A model generated the notes under the pieces. It made no database searches. It was not told the origin of the DNA and was given only the letters and a program-made list of their open reading frames with translations. A stretch of DNA of 64,000 bases, from assembly GCA_964412375.1 (NCBI GenBank), contig CAYPOD010000008.1, positions 1-64,000 on the forward strand, in the 5' to 3' direction. Position numbers and translations under genes: made by a program. Origin of the DNA: CADEDV01 sp964412375 (GTDB lineage Bacteria; Bacteroidota; Bacteroidia; Chitinophagales; Chitinophagaceae). Shown one piece after another: positions 18,325 through 27,044 of this stretch (its first letter is position 1; every line of letters starts with the position of its first letter).

Positions 18325-18581
18325 CTGAAATCTTTTAATGGCCGGTTGATGACGGCACTGGCCAGGTACATTCTCGTTTCGGGTAAAAACTTTGCATTCA
18401 ACAAGGCTTCAGTCACTTTTTCATCGCCGTAATAGCGGCGGCAATTGCGGATGTCTTCCACATCTCCCCGTTCAAATACCCGTTCGATGACAAAATTGGC
18501 TTTTGCATCGTAGTCAATATTCTCAAACACCACATCCCAGAAGATGCGTTTGTTGAAAACAGGTTTTTTCTTTTCAGACAT
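18279..18581 (-). CDS. DUF6922-like putative antitoxin, partner of AbiEii
   Basis: 100 residues, basic, no signal peptide. The pattern NKRIFWDVVFENIDYDAKAN with FVIERVFERGDVEDI and YYGDEKVTEALLNAKFL resembles the DUF6922 family, small proteins usually found directly upstream of AbiEii-like nucleotidyltransferases. It overlaps the toxin start by 46 bp. The name putative antitoxin rests on gene order and not on a recognised DNA-binding domain. A TATCTTTA box lies at 18588-18595, only 7 bp upstream of the ATG, which would give a very short leader if it is the promoter. Confidence 0.7.
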   Translation of the reverse strand: MSEKKKPVFNKRIFWDVVFENIDYDAKANFVIERVFERGDVEDIRNCRRYYGDEKVTEALLNAKFLPETRMYLASAVINRPLKDFRCYILRQSNPGLFPY

Positions 18582-18604
18582 GGATTAAAGATACAATAGC
18601 TTTT

Positions 18605-20788
18605 TTAATAGCCCGGGTGATACGTCCTTTCCGCATGTTTCAGCACATCTTCTTTATAGAACAACACTTCTTTGAACTGTCCTTTGCTGTACATTTCTCC
18701 CTGGTCAAAGAAATGTTTTGAATTTTCATTACCACTGTTACCACCGGCCAGCAATGATTTTGCTTTTATTCTTTTACCAAACTCTACAGCGCAGACAAAG
18801 CTGTTGCCGTTGACGCCATATCTTTTTTTGGTGCCGGGATAGGAACGGCTGTTATAAGAAGGCAACATACCCCAGGTGGAGGAAACAAAACCCACCGGGA
18901 TACTGGGTTGGCTGTCATCAAATTTGTTGTCAATGTCAGCAGCGATCCGCTGAAAGCGGTTGATGGTTCCCCAGGGCATCTGCCAACGACCGAATTTGTT
19001 TTGCAGTTCGTTGATGGTGGCGAGCAATGGGAGCAACAACTCATGGGGTTTGGCATTGGCGGCAAAAAATTTCGCTTTATCCACCTGGTCGGCTTCCTCA
19101 TCATCAATGATCTTTGTGCGCAGCATAGCCGGTAAAATTTTTTGTCCCCACTCAACAGCCAGTGTGGTGGCGATAGAATTTTCAGCACAACGGTAATCCC
19201 AGTTTTTTAATACAGCAATGGGGCCGATCAGTAAAGCATAAAGCGAATCGTTGTAGCCAACCGTTTTTTCAAAGGCTTTGACCAGTGCAGGTACCAGCAC
19301 TTCAAATGCAGCCACCCGGGTATCGTATCCGGCACGGATCACCTTATCCATATCATACTTCGGTGTTTCGCTCAATGTTCTCACGGCATTGATGCCGCGG
19401 AAATTTTCACCATCGGGAGCCATATAAGCAGGAAAGTTTTCCTTTTTAGGGCTGTTGTCTCCGGCGACAGTATAAGGAGTGGAATTACAGTTCTGCAACC
19501 AGCCATTGGGTGGATTGATACTGAAAACCGTTTCGTTGATGGAGTGATAGCCTTTCCATTCCGTTGCGGCTATGCTGCCATCTACCGGTTTGCTCCAGTC
19601 GAATTTATTATCTCTAGCAGGCACCCGGTTGCCATGCCAGTAGGCAATATTGCCCTGTGCATCGGCATACACCGTATTGTTAGAAATATTTCCTTTCAGG
19701 TCCAATGTTTTCTTAAAATCATCCAGTCCCTTGGCCTTGGTGCGCTGCCAGCATTGGATCAGGCCATTCATGATGCGGTTGTCGGCTTTCACACTCAGCC
19801 ATTCACCGTTGCGTTTGGCCATAATGGGCCCATGATGGGTGAACAGGGCATTGATGGTTTTGGTTTCAACAGCATTTCCATTTTTAATGCGGAGGCTGAT
19901 CTTTTTTTCAAGCACCGGTCTTTCCTTTTCTTCATAGAGGTAAACCCAGCCGTTTCCTTTCTTCGCTATTTTTTCAATGTAACTGTCGGCGGCATCCACG
20001 GCGCTGGAAGTATGCATCCAGCCGCATTGTTCATTAAAGCCCTGGTAAATGAAAAACTGTCCCCAGGTGACAGCGCCATAGGCATTCAGTCCTTCTTCAC
20101 TCACCATGTGCACCTCGGGGCGGAAATAAAAAGTGACATGCGGGTTGATATACAAAATGGCATTGCCTGATTCGGTTATCCTGGGTGCAAAGGCAAAACC
20201 GTTGGAACCGGTCGGTGACTCTTCTTTTGGTTCTTTGTAATAAGAAAAGGAAGGATCACCTGAATAAAAGGTTTTTAGTTCATTGGTTGAAACATCTGCC
20301 GTACTGATAGCGCCGATGCTGCCATCCGTCCACAGCAGCGGGTACCAGGGCTGGAAACGATGGAGCAGTGCTGGTTTTACTGAAGGATTTTTATGCAGGT
20401 AATAATTGATGCCGTCGGCAAAAGCATTGCAGAGTTTTTTCAGCCAGGCCGGGGCTTTTTGATAATCTTTGATGGCTTCTGCCGAATCAATGACCAACCG
20501 GATGAGCAGGTCTTCATAGAGTTCTGCTTCGCCTTTCACTTCGGCCATGCGGCCCAGTTTTTCAATATAGTTCATCTCCACCCGCTTGAAATCGTCTTCA
20601 CACTGGGCATACAATAAACCAAACACGGCATCGGCATCTGTTTTTCCATAAATATGCGGGATGCCCCAGTTGTCGCGGATGATGGTTACTTGTTTGGATT
20701 GTTTTTCCCAGCGGGCAATTTCCTGTTTGGAGAAAGATTGGGCTAATACTTGAAGGGGCAGGAGTACAAAAAGAAGAAGTTTTTTCAT
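18605..20788 (-). CDS. Penicillin acylase family (Ntn-hydrolase) protein, secreted
   Basis: 727 residues, full length for the family, with a signal peptide ending near VLAQ. An alpha-chain region is followed by the autoprocessing and nucleophile site TGSNGFAF, where Ser195 would become the N-terminus of the beta chain after self-cleavage. Downstream NPHVTFYFRPEVHMV and GFNEQCGWMHT fit the beta-chain core. Members hydrolyse amides such as penicillins, N-acyl-homoserine lactones or cephalosporin side chains; which one applies here is unknown. It follows a TPR gene by 9 bp and lies among other secreted amide hydrolases, suggesting scavenging of acylated amino compounds or signal quenching. Confidence 0.9.
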   Translation of the reverse strand: MKKLLLFVLLPLQVLAQSFSKQEIARWEKQSKQVTIIRDNWGIPHIYGKTDADAVFGLLYAQCEDDFKRVEMNYIEKLGRMAEVKGEAELYEDLLIRLVIDSAEAIKDYQKAPAWLKKLCNAFADGINYYLHKNPSVKPALLHRFQPWYPLLWTDGSIGAISTADVSTNELKTFYSGDPSFSYYKEPKEESPTGSNGFAFAPRITESGNAILYINPHVTFYFRPEVHMVSEEGLNAYGAVTWGQFFIYQGFNEQCGWMHTSSAVDAADSYIEKIAKKGNGWVYLYEEKERPVLEKKISLRIKNGNAVETKTINALFTHHGPIMAKRNGEWLSVKADNRIMNGLIQCWQRTKAKGLDDFKKTLDLKGNISNNTVYADAQGNIAYWHGNRVPARDNKFDWSKPVDGSIAATEWKGYHSINETVFSINPPNGWLQNCNSTPYTVAGDNSPKKENFPAYMAPDGENFRGINAVRTLSETPKYDMDKVIRAGYDTRVAAFEVLVPALVKAFEKTVGYNDSLYALLIGPIAVLKNWDYRCAENSIATTLAVEWGQKILPAMLRTKIIDDEEADQVDKAKFFAANAKPHELLLPLLATINELQNKFGRWQMPWGTINRFQRIAADIDNKFDDSQPSIPVGFVSSTWGMLPSYNSRSYPGTKKRYGVNGNSFVCAVEFGKRIKAKSLLAGGNSGNENSKHFFDQGEMYSKGQFKEVLFYKEDVLKHAERTYHPGY

Positions 20789-20797
20789 TCTGAAAAG

Positions 20798-22198
20798 TTA
20801 TGAATTATTTTTTTCCAACTCTTCAATTGTTTTCTTCGCCGCTGCCAGCCGTATCGCTTTATTCTTCTCTACCAGTTTATGTGTAGCCCATTTTTCTAAT
20901 TTATGATGCAATGGTATAAGTAACGCTGCAATGCAAACCAACGCTAATAGCATCAGCACCGGTGAATGATGGGTGATGCGTTCTAAAAAAGGGTGGAGGA
21001 GTAAATTTAAAAATTCAAAGACTAATAGCAAACCAACTACACCGAGAAACTGAATGAGTTTTGTATTGGTGATGTGGCGGCGACTTAGTGCTAAAAAAAG
21101 AATAATAAAAGTGAGGATGCCTAGTGCTATTAAAGCGTATTGGATATTTTGTTTTCGTTGCTGTTCTTCTTTTACTTTTTCTTCGGCTGCTTCCTGCTGC
21201 CGCAAATCTTCTTCAAAGGTCATTAACAATATTTGCTGATTGGTTTTGCTGCTGGTCAACGAATCGTTAGCCGTTTTTAACATCTTTGCATATTTTAATG
21301 TGCTGTCGCAATTTGTTTTTTCATAGATATCTGAGAGTAGTTTTGCTGGTTTGCTGCTCAGATGGAATAATGAAGTATTATCAACTATCGCAATTGCTTT
21401 CTTTGCATAGAACACACTGGAGTCGGTTTGATTAAATCTCAGATAATGCTCTGCCAAACCATTGTATAGTATATTGAGATATCTGATATTAGAAGAACTT
21501 TGGGTTTTATTAATAGCTGTATTAAAATAACTAACAGCAAGCTGAGCATTACCCAGTTTACTATGTACACCACCCAGGTTTGTAAAAAGATAACCCATAT
21601 TATTGTCAATGGTTTTTAGCCTTACATAAATTTCATATGCCCTTTGTGAATACATCAGCGATGAATCTAAATTATTGGTGGCCAGGTAAACAGCCCCAAG
21701 GTTAGAAGGCCCCCAGGCTTTAATTGTTTCATTATGCCCTTTATCAGCATGTGCTGTTGATGACAGATAAATTTTGGAAGCTTTATCATATTCCTCTCTG
21801 TCTCTGTAAATATGAGCTGTTTGATTTTCTGCAACAGCTAATAAAGACATGTTGTTGGTCTTTTCTGCAGTAGCAATGGCTTTATGGTGATAATCCAGTG
21901 CTTTAATGCTGTTTCCCAATAGCCGGTAACCCTGCCCTAAAAAAGAATAGGCAACCGCCATCTCAACGCTGCTGTTTTCTCTTTTTGATTGTTGGTTCAA
22001 TATTTTTAATCCTGTTTCAATACACCATTGCGGGCTATTGTTAATTTCTGTGCCTACCAGACTTATTAATAAATCAAACTTTTTGTCTCCATCTCTTTCT
22101 GTGGCTACTTTATGAAGTATGGAATCGACATTTGTTTTTTGTGTATAAGCTGTTTGTATAACTGTAATAAAACAAAAGAGAGTTACTATTTTTTTCAT
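20798..22198 (-). CDS. TPR protein with C-terminal membrane region
   Basis: 466 residues from the ATG at 22198; the longer frame would run into the upstream agmatine-deiminase-like gene and lacks a signal at its start, while this ATG begins a signal peptide (MKKIVTLFCFITVIQTAYTQ). Several TPR units follow, for example SFLGQGYRLLGNSIKALDYH. About three membrane helices near the C-terminus (QYALIALGILTFIILFLALS onward) end in a charged tail. The architecture resembles the sensor half of TPR histidine kinases but no kinase domain is present. Function unknown; a membrane-bound scaffold or partial sensor is plausible. Confidence 0.8.
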   Translation of the reverse strand: MKKIVTLFCFITVIQTAYTQKTNVDSILHKVATERDGDKKFDLLISLVGTEINNSPQWCIETGLKILNQQSKRENSSVEMAVAYSFLGQGYRLLGNSIKALDYHHKAIATAEKTNNMSLLAVAENQTAHIYRDREEYDKASKIYLSSTAHADKGHNETIKAWGPSNLGAVYLATNNLDSSLMYSQRAYEIYVRLKTIDNNMGYLFTNLGGVHSKLGNAQLAVSYFNTAINKTQSSSNIRYLNILYNGLAEHYLRFNQTDSSVFYAKKAIAIVDNTSLFHLSSKPAKLLSDIYEKTNCDSTLKYAKMLKTANDSLTSSKTNQQILLMTFEEDLRQQEAAEEKVKEEQQRKQNIQYALIALGILTFIILFLALSRRHITNTKLIQFLGVVGLLLVFEFLNLLLHPFLERITHHSPVLMLLALVCIAALLIPLHHKLEKWATHKLVEKNKAIRLAAAKKTIEELEKNNS

Positions 22199-22205
22199 AA
22201 GCCTG

Positions 22206-23528
22206 TTAATTCGTTTTCTTTTTTGGTTGCTGCTGTGTGCTGCAATGAATTCCGCCACCGCTCCAGTTTTGCATGATCGCATCTATGAAAACAAGTTTTC
22301 TCCCCGGAAATTGTTCTTCAAATATCTTTCTTACCTGTTCTTCTTTTTCTTTAGAAGAGCCATAGGCAGTATAAGTTGGTAATAACACGGCTCCATTCGT
22401 AACTAAGTAATTCATATAACTTCCTGCTGGTACACGAAAAATACTGTCGCCGGCTTTTGGTGCTTCGGCAGGTACAAAGCTTTTCATATCAACATCAAAG
22501 GTTACTTCAAGCGAATCAATTTTTTCTCTCGCTTTTATCTTCTTTGTAATTAAGTCAGGCAAAGGAACTTTGATAATAGTAAATGATTTGCCATCCTGGT
22601 CTTTTGCATTTTTAAGAATGTTGTAATTCTCATTCATCCGTTCATAATTTATCTGGTTGACGGGATTGAGATCCTTTTCTTTTTCATCAACCCATGCAAG
22701 CAAAATGGTTTTTGCATTGGCAAAACGAACAAACTCATCAGTATGTCCGCCGGTGCCGCCACCATAGTAACCGGGAGCTATGCGGCGAAAGAAATGTTGC
22801 GGATCATCGGCCAATCCTTTTTTTACCCAAATGATGTTGCTAACACCCAGCACCCGTTTAAATTCTGATTCGATATATTCCTTTTTCATCTCAGGATTTC
22901 GTTGAAACACGGTTGCTTCACAAAGAATCAATGTGCCGGCCCCGTTTACTTCAATGGCGCCACCTTCATGTTTTATATCTGTTTTTAGTATTGTTGCTCC
23001 TTCCGCCACAGCCATAAGACTATCAACTGCTGCGGTCTTCATCCTGAATTCTTTTCGCAGGTTCAGGTAATAATCAACACTGTCTTTATTGCCATTGTAT
23101 TTTATTGCTAAAAATCCGGGATAGCCATAGCTGTTCCAGGCAAAATCGGCCACACCCAATTCTCCTTTTCCATTTACTAAAAACGCAGCTCCATGATCCC
23201 GTATCCAATAACGATCACCCGGCATAATGTAAGTTTTATACAGGCTGCTGTCAACTCCCTGTGATGCGAGATACATTTTTGCTTGCCGCAGAAGCGTATC
23301 GTTATTAAATGCAATTTTCACTGTAACATTTGATGCCAATGCTTTAATGATATCTGCAACAGCCGGATAATAACCACGAAGGCTGTCTTTTTCCCAACCC
23401 AGCCAAACGGCATCATGTGGTTCCCACTCTGCAGGCATATAAAATGTTTCGGCAGATCGTTCATACTTTTTGTTAGTGCAGGCAAACACCAGGAATGTTG
23501 CAAGCATGATGAAGAATGTTTTTTTCAT
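22206..23528 (-). CDS. Agmatine deiminase / peptidyl-arginine deiminase family lipoprotein
   Basis: 440 residues. The family core is clear: RDHGAAFLV, EGGAIEVNG with the guanidino-binding acids, GGTGGHTDEFVRF, and the catalytic cysteine in GGGIHCSTQQ near residue 429. These enzymes hydrolyse guanidino groups (agmatine to N-carbamoylputrescine, or arginine in peptides). An N-terminal lipoprotein signal (LATFLVFACTNKK) points to export, which is unusual for metabolic agmatine deiminases and closer to secreted PAD-type enzymes, although no C-terminal PAD domain is present. It lies 7 bp upstream of the TPR gene start. Confidence 0.9.
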   Translation of the reverse strand: MKKTFFIMLATFLVFACTNKKYERSAETFYMPAEWEPHDAVWLGWEKDSLRGYYPAVADIIKALASNVTVKIAFNNDTLLRQAKMYLASQGVDSSLYKTYIMPGDRYWIRDHGAAFLVNGKGELGVADFAWNSYGYPGFLAIKYNGNKDSVDYYLNLRKEFRMKTAAVDSLMAVAEGATILKTDIKHEGGAIEVNGAGTLILCEATVFQRNPEMKKEYIESEFKRVLGVSNIIWVKKGLADDPQHFFRRIAPGYYGGGTGGHTDEFVRFANAKTILLAWVDEKEKDLNPVNQINYERMNENYNILKNAKDQDGKSFTIIKVPLPDLITKKIKAREKIDSLEVTFDVDMKSFVPAEAPKAGDSIFRVPAGSYMNYLVTNGAVLLPTYTAYGSSKEKEEQVRKIFEEQFPGRKLVFIDAIMQNWSGGGIHCSTQQQPKKKTN

Positions 23529-23537
23529 ATCGGTTTT

Positions 23538-24008
23538 TTAGTTTCGTTTAATAAGTGTTGAATGGAGGTGTTTCACCTTCCACTGCCTGCCTGTCCGGTA
23601 GGCAGGTTTTCTTTCTTTTACTAAAACTACCGTTTCCAGCCATTGTGCTGTTGTTTGTTTGCCATCTTTTATTATGATTGACTGAAGACGATAAGTAACC
23701 CAGGCGGTGGTCTTATCTACACTTGTATTGATGAATTCAAAACTATTGGTACGCTTAAAGTCAGAAGATTGATTTAGTGTAAAGGCTTTTAGTATAAGTG
23801 TGTCCATATTCCATACCTGGCCATATTCATATAAAGTAATATCTGAAGCACAATAGGTTTTCAGGCTTACAGAATCCCTGTTGGATAATGCATCAAATAG
23901 TTTTATGATGACTTGTTGTACCGGTAGCTCTTTACTGCTTATTGTTTGCTGGGCCTGCAACCAGGTCAAGCAAAAAATTACCGGAAGAAGGAGTCCTGTT
24001 TTTTTCAT
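23538..24008 (-). CDS. Secreted NTF2-like (SnoaL-type) protein
   Basis: 156 residues from the ATG at 24008, chosen because it starts a signal peptide (MKKTGLLLPVIFCLTWLQAQ); the longer frame overlaps the upstream gene. The remainder fits an NTF2-like cone: IIKLFDALSNRDSVSLKTYC, strands with TAWVTYRLQS, and the terminal W-KVKHLHST segment. Such proteins bind small ligands or act as accessory domains; no active site is evident. Between VLVKE and WKVKHLHST a palindromic repeat adds about eight residues (see 23586-23606). It lies 4 bp after the stop of the amidohydrolase upstream and is probably in the same transcript. Confidence 0.75.
   Translation of the reverse strand: MKKTGLLLPVIFCLTWLQAQQTISSKELPVQQVIIKLFDALSNRDSVSLKTYCASDITLYEYGQVWNMDTLILKAFTLNQSSDFKRTNSFEFINTSVDKTTAWVTYRLQSIIIKDGKQTTAQWLETVVLVKERKPAYRTGRQWKVKHLHSTLIKRN
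23586..23606. repeat. Palindromic repeat inside the NTF2-like gene
   Basis: CCTGCCT at 23586-23592 and AGGCAGG at 23600-23606 flank a CCGG-centred loop. On the coding strand it is read in frame as roughly KPAYRTGRQ, interrupting the otherwise conserved strand pair near the C-terminus. The word resembles a repeat common in Bacteroidota intergenic DNA (from memory). Confidence 0.6.
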
Positions 24009-24012
24009 GCGT

Positions 24013-25551
24013 TTACTTTTTAAACTTTCCATAAACCGCCTGCCCCGGAAAAACATTACTTACTGTTTTGCCATTCTTTAAAATAAAATGGCCGTTCACC
24101 ATTACATATTCTATACCTGCGGAAAACTCCAGGCCATTTTCAAAAGTGGCTTTATCAATAATTGTAGCCGGATTAAAAATGGTAATGTCTGCATCCGCAT
24201 CCACCTGTATCCTTCCTTTAAAACGCATGGAGGGGGCAATATTTTCTAAGCGCTTTGCAGGGAGCAAAGTCATTTTTTCAAGAGCGGTCATTAAGTCAAT
24301 CACTTTATCTTCTCTTACATATTTGCCCAATACTCTAGAGAATGTGCCGGCTGTTCTTGGATGTGCCAGTTTCGCATAGGTCATTCCATCTGAACCAATC
24401 ATAACACCCGGAGCAGCAATACCTGTTTTGATCCATTCGGGTTTCATTAAGTGCATAATAACTACGCCGCCAGTTTTGCGGTAGGCATCAAAAGTTTCTT
24501 TTGTAAGCCTTTCGCCGGTGGCAACCCATTGCAGATCGCCGTAGCTTATTCCAAGCCGTTGCTGCCAACCTTCATCAAACATGGCACTTTGCAACCCGGT
24601 GGACGCTGCCGTGTAAGGATACAATTCAGTGCTGATGTCAAAACCTTTTTTGTTTGCTGCATTTACCATTTCCAACGATAGTCCAATATTGCCAAGTGAC
24701 ATACTGTTGATATGAACAATGTGCAGTGGTGCCTCTGTTAATACGGCAACAGCTATTGCTTCCTGTATGGAAATAATATCAGGATTTCTTACATGCGAAT
24801 AAACCAGTGCATTCAGTTCACCTGATAGTTTATAAACCTGGAACATTTCATTGGGATTTGTTTTGGGCAAATAGCCGATGGGTGCACCAATGCCAATACC
24901 ACCTTCAGCCAATGATGCTTTGATGTTTTCCAATGTTTGATTGACTGCTTCAGGAGAAACAGTTTCATTGGCGGCCCGCAAAATCGTGTTGGTCATTGCC
25001 CCAATATTTGCTTCTCCCTTCAGCGTCATTTGGAGTAAACTATCTACAGCGGCCTTGTATTTACCTATTGCTTTAAACCGTTCAAAAGGCCAGTTTACAC
25101 TGGCACCGTAATTAATCAGGGCTTTTCCTTTTCTTGATTCGTACCATTTACCCAAATGCTCAATGCCCCATTCCAGTTCCAATGCTGTTGTTACACCATC
25201 ATGCAACTGGTATTCCTGCTCCACATTGCTTCTTCCATGTATATGCATATCAATAAAACCCGGTGCAACAACCAAACCGGAAACATTGATTGTTTGTTTT
25301 CCCTTCAATGGTTCGGTCGAAATTTGTGCGATACGGTTATTGAGGATGCCAACGTTTCGTATGGCATCTAATTTTGTTTCGGGGTCTATCACCCGGCCGC
25401 CAGAGAGAACAATATCGTATTCGATAATTGATTGGGCTTTTGCATTTAAGCAAATGCAAAGCGAAAAAAAGAGCCAGAAACAGAGTGTCCCTGCGTGACT
25501 GGCTGGCAGGCTTTTTTTTCTTTCTGTAGCTGTGTTTGTATCTGCTTCCAT
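24013..25551 (-). CDS. Secreted amidohydrolase, N-acyl-D-amino-acid deacylase-like
   Basis: 512 residues. The amidohydrolase metal motif HIH is at 103-105 in APGFIDMHIHGRSN, the barrel region contains LYPYTAAST, and the C-terminal sandwich (DADITIFNPATIID) closes the fold. It is a relative of the enzyme at 14234-15826 and likely cleaves N-acyl or amide bonds in exported substrates. The signal peptide is preceded by an unusually long polar head (about 23 residues, including SLPASHAGT) whose DNA contains CCTGC/GCAGG arms, perhaps another inserted repeat. It lies 5 bp after the DUF6090 gene, in one minus-strand run. Confidence 0.83.
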   Translation of the reverse strand: MEADTNTATERKKSLPASHAGTLCFWLFFSLCICLNAKAQSIIEYDIVLSGGRVIDPETKLDAIRNVGILNNRIAQISTEPLKGKQTINVSGLVVAPGFIDMHIHGRSNVEQEYQLHDGVTTALELEWGIEHLGKWYESRKGKALINYGASVNWPFERFKAIGKYKAAVDSLLQMTLKGEANIGAMTNTILRAANETVSPEAVNQTLENIKASLAEGGIGIGAPIGYLPKTNPNEMFQVYKLSGELNALVYSHVRNPDIISIQEAIAVAVLTEAPLHIVHINSMSLGNIGLSLEMVNAANKKGFDISTELYPYTAASTGLQSAMFDEGWQQRLGISYGDLQWVATGERLTKETFDAYRKTGGVVIMHLMKPEWIKTGIAAPGVMIGSDGMTYAKLAHPRTAGTFSRVLGKYVREDKVIDLMTALEKMTLLPAKRLENIAPSMRFKGRIQVDADADITIFNPATIIDKATFENGLEFSAGIEYVMVNGHFILKNGKTVSNVFPGQAVYGKFKK

Positions 25552-25556
25552 AAAAT

Positions 25557-26294
25557 CTATTTTATACGATATTCTTTTTTAAGTGTACTAATTAACGCTA
25601 TCGCCTGCTTTTCCATTTCTTTCAAACGGACTATATATTGCATCATAACCCCCTGGAACATCATTGACATATTGCCCATTTCCAGTAATTTTTCAGCTGT
25701 TGGGTTAACCAGCCTGGCGGTATTCTCATTGTATATTACTGAGGGTTGTTTATAGTTTAACAGCACTGAAAAGTCTAATAACCGGTTTGAAGCTTCTGTA
25801 AGTGCGGTGAGATAATGCTCGTAATAGGCTTGCTGGTTCATAACATTTTTTCCGCTTTTATCATAAGTAATAATGCTTTCAGCGGATTTTCTGTTTCGGA
25901 TAAGACGCATGCCGCCTGAATTTTTTAGCTGAAATAAAGTACGATCGGTAGGGTAAACCAACTCTGGATAATAAACTGTTTTCCTGGCTGCCGAATAAAT
26001 GCCGGCGTTTTCAGCTTTTGTTCCTTTGTAATTTAGCGTTGCTATAGCGAGGCTGTCAGCATGTTTTATCCTCTCCGTATTTTGGGCGATGACGACATGA
26101 ATATTAGCCGTATCCGTTGCGGCATCTTCTATCATTGATAAAATAAATTTCTTTTCCCGCTGATGTTCTATAGTATGCTCTAACTGGTATTCTGCCAAAA
26201 ACCCGCAGAACACAGCAAGGAACAACATGAGAAACTCCCAGAAATAATGCGTCCATTTTTTTCTGGCGGTGTGAGCATGGTGGTGTACTTCCAT
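25557..26294 (-). CDS. DUF6090-like membrane protein, paralogue B
   Basis: 245 residues. A histidine-rich cytoplasmic head (MEVHHHAHTARKKWTHYFWE) precedes one transmembrane helix (FLMLFLAVFCGFLAEYQLEH), then a helical, probably periplasmic domain with the family signature LKNSGGMRLIRNR. The first 45 residues are nearly identical to the gene immediately upstream (26301-27035), at DNA level as well, whereas the remainder is strongly diverged. The function of the family is unknown. Tandem arrangement indicates duplication with conserved membrane anchor and divergent domain. Confidence 0.78.
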   Translation of the reverse strand: MEVHHHAHTARKKWTHYFWEFLMLFLAVFCGFLAEYQLEHTIEHQREKKFILSMIEDAATDTANIHVVIAQNTERIKHADSLAIATLNYKGTKAENAGIYSAARKTVYYPELVYPTDRTLFQLKNSGGMRLIRNRKSAESIITYDKSGKNVMNQQAYYEHYLTALTEASNRLLDFSVLLNYKQPSVIYNENTARLVNPTAEKLLEMGNMSMMFQGVMMQYIVRLKEMEKQAIALISTLKKEYRIK

Positions 26295-26300
26295 AAATAT

Positions 26301-27035
26301 TTATTTCAGGTGGTATTCTTTTTTTAAAAAGTTGATAATGTTTACGGCCTGTTGATATAGTAATTTCAGCCTTACTTCAATCATGAAATTGCTGCCTTTC
26401 AACTGGTGAACATAATACGCCAGGTCATAATGCAGGTTTTTATCATAGGATCGTAATGGCGGGTTGCCAGCCGGTCTGTTTATCCCGTCAATCGTTACCA
26501 TTTTTTCAAAAACAAAGGGGTCAAAAATCCGCGATAACAGAGGATCGGCTGCTCTTCTTTCCAGCCGGTCATCATCCTGGTTATAATAAATGTAGTCCAC
26601 CAGTTTTTGGTAAGCGATCATGCTGTCTGCCGCTTCTTCATTTCGTATTAATCTCATCGAACCCGAGTTTTTTAATTGGGTAATAGTCCGGTCATTGCTT
26701 TGAAACCGCTGTCCACGGACAAAAGTCCTTCCAAAGAAATAAAAATCCCTCTCATGCCCGGTAACCTGCTTAGCGTTTAAGAGCAGCAGGAACGAATCCA
26801 TATTGTTCATCTTGGTTTGCCGGTAAAGTATATTTTGCCTGATGGCGGCTGTATCCGTTTTAAGATCTTCAATAAAAGTTAGGATATATCTTTTTTCCCG
26901 GTCTTTTTCAATCTTATGCTCCAGTTGATACTCTGCCAAAAATCCGCAGAACACAGCGAGGAATAACATGAGGAACTCCCAGAAATAGTGTGTCCATTTT
27001 TTTCTTGCTGTATGAGAATGGTGGTGTACTTCCAT
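26301..27035 (-). CDS. DUF6090-like membrane protein, paralogue A
   Basis: 244 residues with the same layout as its downstream paralogue: the head MEVHHHSHTARKKWTHYFWE, a single transmembrane helix, a basic stretch (EKDREKRYILTFIEDLKTDT), then a helical domain with QLKNSGSMRLIRNEEA. It is separated from the paralogue by 6 bp and from the upstream di-haem cytochrome by 9 bp, so all three are likely one transcript. No catalytic or metal site is recognisable outside the histidine-rich head. Function unknown. Confidence 0.78.
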   Translation of the reverse strand: MEVHHHSHTARKKWTHYFWEFLMLFLAVFCGFLAEYQLEHKIEKDREKRYILTFIEDLKTDTAAIRQNILYRQTKMNNMDSFLLLLNAKQVTGHERDFYFFGRTFVRGQRFQSNDRTITQLKNSGSMRLIRNEEAADSMIAYQKLVDYIYYNQDDDRLERRAADPLLSRIFDPFVFEKMVTIDGINRPAGNPPLRSYDKNLHYDLAYYVHQLKGSNFMIEVRLKLLYQQAVNIINFLKKEYHLK

Positions 27036-27044
27036 AAAGTTTGT

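Noticed and set aside
22199..22282. Extended start of the TPR membrane protein at 20798
   Set aside because: It would overlap the catalytic-Cys end of the deiminase gene and lacks a signal, while the internal ATG starts a good signal peptide.
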